DNA of 64,000 nt, from contig CATQHQ010000001.1 of NCBI GenBank assembly GCA_958296005.1, positions 62,001-126,000 on the forward strand, in the 5' to 3' direction. This document shows, piece after piece, positions 8,274 to 14,638 of the stretch. How positions within the stretch are numbered: position 1 is the first letter of the stretch; every line of letters begins with the position of its first letter. Below the pieces are notes generated by a model. It saw only the letters and a program-made list of their open reading frames with translations. It made no database searches and was not told the DNA's origin. This DNA is from Longimicrobiales bacterium (GTDB lineage Bacteria; Gemmatimonadota; Gemmatimonadetes; Longimicrobiales; Gaopeijiaceae). A program made the translations under genes and the position numbers.

Positions 8274-9149
8274 TCAGGACTTGTTCTTTTGCCGAGGCGG
8301 GGTGAGCAGGGCGACCTGCCGCTCGATCCGCACCTCGTTATTGGCCACCGCCGCCTCAACTAGCGCATACCCTTCTTTTCTCAGATTCTCCGTCAAGTCA
8401 TCAGAGCTAGGATAGGGGTGCGCCGGCAGGAATACGCGCAAATAGTAGATCATGTTCTCATAGAAGGGAGTCTTCCAACTGAGTGTTCGACGCACCGCTT
8501 CGTCCAATAGTTCTCGACTGTTCACCTCCGCAAGACGATCCTCCTTCTCGCATTTACGAACAAGCTCTGACAGTTGAGCCAGTTGATCTCGGAGTTCGAG
8601 ACCATCGGCTAGCGAGAAGTTCGCAGAGTCCCTGTCACGGTTCAAGGAATACCGTAGTCCGGTTGGCGTATCAGCTACTTTGCTCTCTATCCTGAATTTG
8701 TATCCGCAAACAGATAGCCGATTCAATGCATGAACAGGCATCTTATGCCAGCCCCACCATGTCATTGTCAGATAATGCTGACGGACAATCTCCGTTACTG
8801 GTTTGATTCTCACGCTTCCTTTGGTTGTCGATGGCGCGTAAATCAATTTCCCATGACACTCAGAGTCGTACTTCCAACGAAAGACCATGCCCACAGTCTT
8901 CCACTCCACATCCTCCGTCTCGGGGTCGTAGCAAGCTCGCTTGACCATACCAAAAATCCGACTGCGCAGAATGCCGATGGACAACCATGCGGCACCGCCC
9001 GACATGGCCACCAGCTGCGCGAGTTCACCAACCGTCTCCGTAGGCCAGAGGTTCTGCGTGATAGTCACCACGGTCAAGGTCAAGGGTATTGCGACGGCGG
9101 TGAGGACGCGGGCACCTGCCGTGAACCGCTTTTTGATGCGCTCTTTCAT
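8274..9149 (-). CDS. Hypothetical membrane protein in the defence island
   Basis: Start chosen at ATG 9149 (MKERIKKRF), preceded by a purine-rich GGGGAAA. Near the N-terminus are two hydrophobic segments, roughly residues 14-32 (VLTAVAIPLTLTVVTIT) and 43-60 (LAQLVAMSGGAAWLSIGI), which would leave about 230 residues in the cytosol. The soluble part has Trp-rich stretches (WWGWHKMP) and a charged helical region (LRKCEKEDR-like). I do not recognise the family. Base composition is lower in GC than the flanking core genes, consistent with an acquired island. Its position between AlbA_2/hsdS and the DUF1828 pair makes a defence role possible but unproven. Confidence 0.65.
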   Translation of the reverse strand: MKERIKKRFTAGARVLTAVAIPLTLTVVTITQNLWPTETVGELAQLVAMSGGAAWLSIGILRSRIFGMVKRACYDPETEDVEWKTVGMVFRWKYDSECHGKLIYAPSTTKGSVRIKPVTEIVRQHYLTMTWWGWHKMPVHALNRLSVCGYKFRIESKVADTPTGLRYSLNRDRDSANFSLADGLELRDQLAQLSELVRKCEKEDRLAEVNSRELLDEAVRRTLSWKTPFYENMIYYLRVFLPAHPYPSSDDLTENLRKEGYALVEAAVANNEVRIERQVALLTPPRQKNKS

Positions 9150-9277
9150 GGTTTCCCCGGTGGATTGGTCGGACGTGGCGGGCGTCGAGTTTGCCGCGAG
9201 ATGCCGGGCTATGTAGTGCAACTAGTCAGGATCGGACATCTCACGAACGTTAGGAACAAGAAGTGATCACGGCAAGT

Positions 9278-9328
9278 GGTCGACCTTGCAGATGGCGTAG
9301 GTTCTCGGCGTTGATCTCCTGGCCGTAC
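9278..9328 (-). repeat. 51-bp fragment of hsdM in the intergenic space
   Basis: Bases 9278-9328 match hsdM at 15814-15863 in the same orientation with one substitution (A for G at 9283) and one extra T near 9302. It corresponds to HsdM residues about 258-274 (YGQEINAETYAICK). The surrounding sequence does not continue the match. It looks like a remnant of a deleted or recombined second hsdM. Confidence 0.85.
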
Positions 9329-9340
9329 GAGGGCTGTCTC

Positions 9341-9384
9341 CAAGTAATGGACTAGTAAATGACAAGTAATGGACTAGTAAATGA
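9341..9384. repeat. Perfect 22-bp tandem duplication
   Basis: Two adjacent identical 22-bp units at 9341-9362 and 9363-9384 (core AAGTAATGGACTAGTAAATG). A partial third copy may start at 9385 (TAAGT). The unit is AT-rich against a GC-rich background and sits just beyond the 3' end of the AlbA_2 gene and next to the hsdM fragment. The rest of the 9150-9444 gap shows no gene. Confidence 0.85.
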
Positions 9385-9444
9385 TAAGTCCTTGACATAT
9401 CGTGGTTTACGTGGCTTAAGCCTCGCTTCGACAAGCCATTTTAG

Positions 9445-11148
9445 CTAATCGGCTAGCAAAGAGCCGTCCTCGTCAACTTGCCTCTTGCCAGCATGCACCC
9501 AGGCCGGGCGGGCGCGGCTTCCCGCGTTGACGATTCGGCCCGCTCGCCGGGCATCTTGAAGGAGATTGCGAACTTTCGTCCGCTTCTGATCGTCCGTAAG
9601 TTCGTTGGGGAGCTCCGGCAAAAGGACTTCTTCGATCTCCTTTCGACCGACCGGGCCCTTCTCGACCACCACGTTAACGACCAAGTCCACGTAGTGCTGA
9701 CGGCCCAGGTCCGGTGGCGACCCATCTACGCTGACGCTTGGGGCGGTTACGTCTAGAATCGGATCGGCGACGACCTGGTGCGGATGCGCGCCATGCACCA
9801 GCCCTTCGGCTTCGAGCTCCAGATGCGCCTCGGGGCTGATGGGGAGCCCCTTCTGCACCCGATCCAAGAGCATTACTTGCTCCAGATCCAAGCCCGGTCG
9901 CTCCATCAGCAACCGAGAATACGCTTCGCCGAACAGGCGGCCGTGAATCGTCACCTCCACGTAGCTGTACTCGGCTAGGTCGTAGTCCGGGAGCGGGAAG
10001 AAACGCTGGCGCTGCGTCTCGAACATCTTCCGAATGCCGCCGCCTTGAGACTCGATGACGCTCAGCGCGTACATCGCGTCGGCCAGCAACGGATTGCGGT
10101 AGCGAATTCCAGGGGCGTTCCGGCGGATTGCGGTCTCGACGTCGCCGGGCAGGAAGGCACCGGCGTTGTTCACGATTACGCGGTCGGGCAACTCAACCAC
10201 CGAGATTCGGCTTCGCAGGTAGTAGTCCTGATGCGCAATGGCGTTGTGAACGGCTTCGCGAACAACCCACGAGTCGTATTGGTAGAACTGCTTTGGCATC
10301 AAGGTGCCCTTCGGCATGAACCGAACCGGCAGGTTCCTTATGCGCTCCAGGACGCGGTTCCCCGCATCGAGAAACGGCGGCTCGATCTTCGCGATGTCCA
10401 GCGGTGTGTTGTCCGCGTCCTTGAGAATCCAAACAAGCCAAGCGATTCCACCGTTCAGCAGGCTGGCAGATTCGGGTCTTCCCAGCAGGAGCAGAGCGGC
10501 GTTCGTCGCGACTCCATCTCGGAATAGACGTGTCTTGTGAAGGAACGTCGCGTCGTTCCAAGCCTGAAGCTCATTCGCCTGCGCGGGATGTCGCTCAGCG
10601 AATCGCTCCCGTGCCTCCGCGAGTGCCTCTGGATCAAGGTCGCGGAGTGCAGCCCCTTCGCAAACCTGCTCCGACCAGTCGAGCTGCCGAGTCCATATTG
10701 CCCGAGCCCTGTCCGGGTATTTCGCCAGTTTGGTCTTGCTGCTACCGATCCGCACATAGGCCGTTCCGTAGAAGCTGACAGGCTGATCCTTAGCCGGGGC
10801 AACCTCAAAGATCACCACGCGGCCGTCGGGATGATCGACCATGTGCGCATTGAAACTAGTACTGGGTTGAAGCCCCGCTCCCAGCCAAAGAAGCAGGTCC
10901 TGATTCCCCTTGGCCTTGGCCTTGCGCGGATCAAAGTCCGTCCCCGCGACGTCCCGAGTCTCGTCGTCAATTCCGAACACCAAGTATCCCTTCGGTCGTC
11001 CGACAAGGCAGGCCGAGTTGGCCAGGGCCGAGAGGTACTGGCCAAGCTGGTCCGGTGCGCACCGCCGTCGCTTGAACTCCAGCCACTCGGTCTCGGAGGA
11101 ATGACCGCGAAGTCGGTCCACGAGCGTCACGAATTGGGGCACGCTCAA
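9445..11148 (-). CDS. AlbA_2 (Schlafen-type) / HATPase_c_4 ATP-binding protein
   Basis: The N-terminal AlbA_2 domain (about residues 10-130) shows ETEWLEFKRRR and GYLVFGIDDE, typical of this putative nucleic-acid-binding fold. The middle and C-terminal part has AVHNAIAHQDYYLRSRI, characteristic of the GHKL-like ATPase (HATPase_c_4, often annotated RecG-like) region. A winged-helix-like tail follows. At 567 residues it is a normal length. Its ATG overlaps the hsdS stop by 4 bp, so it is translated with the R-M operon. Such genes are frequent companions of hsdMS; a regulatory or defence role is likely but not established. Confidence 0.85.
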   Translation of the reverse strand: MSVPQFVTLVDRLRGHSSETEWLEFKRRRCAPDQLGQYLSALANSACLVGRPKGYLVFGIDDETRDVAGTDFDPRKAKAKGNQDLLLWLGAGLQPSTSFNAHMVDHPDGRVVIFEVAPAKDQPVSFYGTAYVRIGSSKTKLAKYPDRARAIWTRQLDWSEQVCEGAALRDLDPEALAEARERFAERHPAQANELQAWNDATFLHKTRLFRDGVATNAALLLLGRPESASLLNGGIAWLVWILKDADNTPLDIAKIEPPFLDAGNRVLERIRNLPVRFMPKGTLMPKQFYQYDSWVVREAVHNAIAHQDYYLRSRISVVELPDRVIVNNAGAFLPGDVETAIRRNAPGIRYRNPLLADAMYALSVIESQGGGIRKMFETQRQRFFPLPDYDLAEYSYVEVTIHGRLFGEAYSRLLMERPGLDLEQVMLLDRVQKGLPISPEAHLELEAEGLVHGAHPHQVVADPILDVTAPSVSVDGSPPDLGRQHYVDLVVNVVVEKGPVGRKEIEEVLLPELPNELTDDQKRTKVRNLLQDARRAGRIVNAGSRARPAWVHAGKRQVDEDGSLLAD

Positions 11149-12755
11149 GTCCTGACCTCCTCGCTTACGTCGACGACCTCGCGCACGTCGATCTTCCCAG
11201 TGACCGCATCGGTGATCAAGCGGGTGCGATACTCCTGGAGCAGTCCGCCTTGCTGGCGTGCAAGTTCGATCAGTGTGTCGATCTTGGCCGTGGCACCATC
11301 AAGGTAGCCCGCAATTGCGTGTTGCTCGTGCTGAGGTGGCACTGCCATCGCTATGTTGCCAATCTCGTTCGCGCTGATGGCCGGGTAGTTTGCACCGACT
11401 GATCTAGCCACCACGTCGTCAATAAACCCCGAGGCGGTTAATGCATAGTAGGCATAGCTAGAAGCAAACGACGACTTCGGTCGCAAGACTGCAAATCCCG
11501 TCGAAACGATCGTGTTCGGCGCTGGCTGGCGTATCGGGGCGATGGCACGCAAGTACGTCCTCACAGTAGAAATGATGGTATCGCCATGGCGAACGATTCG
11601 CCTTGCGCGGCTAGGGGCACTGCCGAAGGTAGTGTGCTCAAGGTCGTGGATGCCCCGATTGGAATCGACGTCGCTGATGTCGACATATTGCATCTTGTAA
11701 TCCGGGTCTGTGGCTTCGGGCAGCACCTCATCGTTGACAGAGGCAAGATACTTCAGTCGTCGCACACGCCAATGCTCCGGCACATCCCCTAGCCACTCCA
11801 CACCACTCGGCTTGAGCTTCGGATTAGGGTTGAGGCCCGCCTTCCGGCATTCGTCGGGTGGAAGCCCTCGGGTCACCGCCTGGCTGATGAGAGCGGTGCG
11901 CTGCTCCTTGAGTCGCTCGACTAGGATCTTGTTCTTGCCGATCAATGCGTCGATTTGGGCGGTTTCGCGATCGAGGTAGGTAGCGATAGCCACTTGTTCA
12001 CTAGCTGGCGGGATGGCTATGGTCAAGTACTTCAGATCACTGGCATAAATGTGCATTACGGTAACGCCACGCCCCATGCGAGTCTTCTGCCAGGAGGCAT
12101 GCACCGTGTCGATAGCGTATCCGCTGTAGACTGGATCAACCATGCCGGTGGCTGGCCGAAGGACTATGACGTCGCCACCGCAGCATGCTCTTACTCGCAA
12201 CAAGTTGGCCACTGACTTGCCAATGTCGTCAATCGTCTCCCCAGATCCGGCGAAGAGCACGTCGCCATAATGAATCGACGTGTATTGGCTGGCTCGTAGC
12301 TCGGAAACAAATCCGATGCCCGTCCTGACATGATAATCGTAGGTAGTGTAAATGTCGCCATACCGTACGCAGGGTACGCCCGCCGAGGTCTTATCGCGCA
12401 GGGTTCCTCCGCTTCCTTTGAAGAAGTGCCCTAGTTGCCCAAGTTGTGTGACTTTCCAGTGTTCCGGCACGTCCCCCAGAGACTCCACGCCACTAGGCCT
12501 GTATCTCGGATAACGCATCAGCTTCATAGCATGGGCCGTCGCATGCATTCGGTGTCCAGTGGGCTCCGGGTTTGCCCGCGCCTGTCGACACTTCTCGACC
12601 CACCTGCGAAGTGTAGGGTCGGTGTATTCTTGAGAGTCCAGCCACTCCAAGAATTCCTCGTGGCTTCTTCCCGCCATTTCCTTGGAAAGTCGGTCTCGTT
12701 GTTCGCGCATGAACTTGACGCAATCGAATCCCTCAACAGTTGGGTAATCAGTCAT
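11145..12755 (-). CDS. hsdS: Type I R-M specificity subunit HsdS with antitoxin-like N-terminal extension
   Basis: HsdS selects the DNA target and bridges two HsdM subunits. The core has two target-recognition domains, each introduced by the same phrase (PSGVESLGDVPEHW at about 87-100, PSGVEWLGDVPEHW later) and followed by conserved helices (YLDRETAQIDALI, YLDGATAKIDTLI). The first 76 residues are extra: VKFMREQRDRLSKEM and following resemble the small protein encoded at 13978-14193. ATG 12755 was preferred because AGGAG lies ten bases upstream; TTG 12764 is too close to it. An internal Met77 (12527) has no ribosome site, supporting the long form. The total is 536 residues. Confidence 0.92.
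   Translation of the reverse strand: MTDYPTVEGFDCVKFMREQRDRLSKEMAGRSHEEFLEWLDSQEYTDPTLRRWVEKCRQARANPEPTGHRMHATAHAMKLMRYPRYRPSGVESLGDVPEHWKVTQLGQLGHFFKGSGGTLRDKTSAGVPCVRYGDIYTTYDYHVRTGIGFVSELRASQYTSIHYGDVLFAGSGETIDDIGKSVANLLRVRACCGGDVIVLRPATGMVDPVYSGYAIDTVHASWQKTRMGRGVTVMHIYASDLKYLTIAIPPASEQVAIATYLDRETAQIDALIGKNKILVERLKEQRTALISQAVTRGLPPDECRKAGLNPNPKLKPSGVEWLGDVPEHWRVRRLKYLASVNDEVLPEATDPDYKMQYVDISDVDSNRGIHDLEHTTFGSAPSRARRIVRHGDTIISTVRTYLRAIAPIRQPAPNTIVSTGFAVLRPKSSFASSYAYYALTASGFIDDVVARSVGANYPAISANEIGNIAMAVPPQHEQHAIAGYLDGATAKIDTLIELARQQGGLLQEYRTRLITDAVTGKIDVREVVDVSEEVRT
12585..12740 (-). other. Antitoxin-like domain at the N-terminus of HsdS (residues about 6-57)
   Basis: By eye, about 20 of 49 aligned positions are identical to the free small protein at 13978-14193. 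Shared elements are VK..RE.RDR, E.A, W..SQE and P.LR. The same pattern is found in the small helical partners of the PIN type fused to HsdM here. Whether it folds as an antitoxin is inferred. Confidence 0.65.
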
Positions 12756-12760
12756 CGTAG

Positions 12761-13015
12761 TCAATCTCCTGTTCGACGGATGTCTAGCGTCCCGTGAACA
12801 AACGAGCTGGAGTGAATGGCGCCGAAATGGGACAAAGTTGGTCGCTCAACGGATCGCGACGGCGCGAGTGCGCGGCCTTGGATGGCTCCCCTCCAGAGAC
12901 CTATCCACGGGCTACTAGTGGGACTCCTGCGTCTTCCGGGGGAGTCGATCGGGCTCGTCAAAGGATGGCCCCGCCTTCTCGCGTGAGCCAGTCCGCCTTC
13001 GGCGCACTCTCTCAT
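12761..13015 (-). CDS. Doubtful 84-codon ORF between HNH gene and hsdS
   Basis: The ATG at 13015 overlaps the HNH stop by 4 bp and the stop at 12761 touches the hsdS region, which fits the operon's overlapping style. However, the predicted peptide is Arg/Ser/Pro-rich with no recognisable fold, and there is no clear ribosome site. It may be a degraded gene, a leader, or chance. Without it, 12756-13011 has nothing else I can identify. Confidence 0.2.
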   Translation of the reverse strand: MRECAEGGLAHARRRGHPLTSPIDSPGRRRSPTSSPWIGLWRGAIQGRALAPSRSVERPTLSHFGAIHSSSFVHGTLDIRRTGD

Positions 13016-13743
13016 TTTCTAGACGCAGTACCAGCGCACTGCTGAGACTGGCGCTGGAGCCTGATTTTCTCCAGTGCAGTGTCCCAGCTGCCCGGACTCA
13101 TCACCACAACCAATCGGCCAGCCAAATCGTGCAGGGGGAAGTCGGGCGGGCACCAGACCGTAGCGGCCACACCTGTATGGCGATTGTTCGACGGTGGGGG
13201 AAGCAGATGACCGAAGTGTCCCTTAGCATAACCCATCTCGCCATACCGTCCCTTGCCAATAATCATGGTAGCACCGTTGTGCTGCATTATAGTGCAGATT
13301 CTTTGGGGTTCTCCTCGAAAAACCACATAGTATGTTAATTCATCCCCAGACAACCTGCACATTAGTGAATGACAATCGGGACCGCACTTCTTTTCCTGCG
13401 TGTAGAATGTCATATGGGTCGACCCGCCATCATCTATGTGGTCCGAGAAGTGATCGAGTAACGTCTTCCTATCCTTCTTCTTAAGCACCTCTCTCATGCC
13501 GAAGATTTCTTCAAGGCCATTCACCTGGCCGCCCTTCTTGTTGTTACACTCTGCACACATGACTTGTAAGTTCCAGTCATGATTTGGATTCGCATTGTCC
13601 CCCGCCAGCCTTCTCATGAATTTTCTTGGAACTATGTGATCCACGGTTATCCTTCGTCCACGCAGTGATTGGCCACAACCCCCCACATGCGCACCGCAAA
13701 CGTACTCGTCACGTTCCGCAATTCTTCGGGTTCTCTTGTTCAT
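13012..13743 (-). CDS. HNH endonuclease
   Basis: A DNA-cutting enzyme of the HNH family. The N-terminal domain has zinc-binding Cys16/Cys23, the catalytic H of VDHIVPR (about 35-39), and the second half NLQVMCAECNNKKG with Cys63/Cys66 and the final N-N-K. The remaining about 160 residues, including a Cys/His-rich stretch (KKCGPDCHSLMC), are not assigned and may sense or bind a partner. GC content is visibly below neighbours. It lies between the antitoxin-like gene and hsdS within the R-M operon; its ATG overlaps the upstream small ORF as ATGA. Confidence 0.88.
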   Translation of the reverse strand: MNKRTRRIAERDEYVCGAHVGGCGQSLRGRRITVDHIVPRKFMRRLAGDNANPNHDWNLQVMCAECNNKKGGQVNGLEEIFGMREVLKKKDRKTLLDHFSDHIDDGGSTHMTFYTQEKKCGPDCHSLMCRLSGDELTYYVVFRGEPQRICTIMQHNGATMIIGKGRYGEMGYAKGHFGHLLPPPSNNRHTGVAATVWCPPDFPLHDLAGRLVVVMSPGSWDTALEKIRLQRQSQQCAGTASRK

Positions 13744-14009
13744 TTCTCGTCTCCGTAAATTGGTTTGAACCTAGCGTGTGGCCGAGGGCTCGTTGACGCT
13801 AGATGATCTCGAATCATCGCGTTCATCAACTCCGCCCCCCTCTCGACAACGGGATGGCGTTGGCCGTTCTTCCTGCCGGTGCCGGAGGTCATCGGTTGAA
13901 GATCGGGCGTGAATCGCCCGGCCCGCCGGTACCTCTCTGGCGGCTTCCGCGACGTCGGGGCTTCGTACCTTGCGGAGTCACCCATCTTGGTCGGCCGGTC
14001 GACCAGCAT
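13740..14009 (-). CDS. Small hypothetical protein, 89 aa
   Basis: The ATG at 14009 lies inside the end of the antitoxin-like gene (32-bp overlap) and the stop overlaps the HNH start as ATGA. This positioning supports translation. The peptide is basic in its first half (RKPPERYRRAGRF) and has a likely helix (VVERGAELMNAMIRDHLA). No family recognised. It could be a small accessory or antitoxin-type protein, or the tail of an altered reading frame. Confidence 0.4.
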   Translation of the reverse strand: MLVDRPTKMGDSARYEAPTSRKPPERYRRAGRFTPDLQPMTSGTGRKNGQRHPVVERGAELMNAMIRDHLASTSPRPHARFKPIYGDEK

Positions 14010-14193
14010 GGGGAGGCGACGACGGATTAGCTTTGGAGAACAGCTCCCGTAGCGCTGGAGAGACCTCTTGGGATTCGTGCCAACGGAGGCGGTCTTCGGT
14101 AGTCATGTCCGCGATCTCTTCGTTGATGCGGTCCCTGATCTCGCGAAGGAGCTTGACGTAGCTGACTGGTTCGGTTGGCGTGGGGCTACTCAT
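13978..14193 (-). CDS. Small antitoxin-like protein partnering the HsdM-fused PIN domain
   Basis: A 71-residue protein whose ATG (14193) overlaps the end of hsdM-PIN by 8 bp, the arrangement expected for a toxin-antitoxin pair. Residues 8-55 (VSYVKLLREIRDRINEE onward) match the style of short helical proteins found next to PIN toxins of the VYVDTSVVGGC type, which commonly read VKM.RE...R. The last about 18 residues are Pro/Ser-rich and probably disordered. AGGAG lies ten bases before the ATG. The antitoxin role is inferred from context and resemblance. Confidence 0.65.
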   Translation of the reverse strand: MSSPTPTEPVSYVKLLREIRDRINEEIADMTTEDRLRWHESQEVSPALRELFSKANPSSPPHAGRPADQDG

Positions 14194-14638
14194 CGTATGT
14201 GAACTCCTGTGGCGTGCAGATGTCGGTGGACTGGTATTGCCGCACGACGTTGACCGAATTGCAGATAGCTATCCGGCGGGGATTCGCTATGTGCCTGAAG
14301 TTCCAGCTGACCAAACAGTCGGCCTCGGCCACCGTAGCCATGGCAATGTGCTCGGCGTCTGCTCTCATTGAGTGGGCAAGCGCACCCGCTTGAATATAGG
14401 CGTCGGCCAAGCGTTCGGCCTCCTTGGTCATCTCGAGTTTCTCGATGTGGGCGTCCGGGACACGCGACAGAACTGCTTCGACCGATGGCGGAGCTCCTAT
14501 CAGCTCACGGCCAACGAGACGTGACAGGACCAGAGTGTGCTCGCCGCGAACGAAGGCGTCAAAGAGTCGGCGCGACGGCTCGCGAAACTCGGCGTCATGG
14601 CAACCGCCCACGACGCTGGTATCCACGTACACGCGCAG
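14186..14638 (-). other. PIN (VapC-like) toxin domain at the HsdM C-terminus (residues 667-816)
   Basis: The segment begins as free PIN toxins usually do (LRVYVDTSVVGG). Candidate metal-binding acids are all present: D672, E711 (GRELIG), D760 (MRADAEHIAMATV) and D773 (ADCLVSWNFRHI). PIN domains of this class are endoribonucleases neutralised by a small partner. The domain looks intact and full length. Confidence 0.85.

Noticed and set aside
9392..9420. TTGACA at 9392-9397 as a promoter after the tandem repeats
   Set aside because: The -10 region reads CTTAAG at the expected spacing and no rightward gene follows; not convincing.
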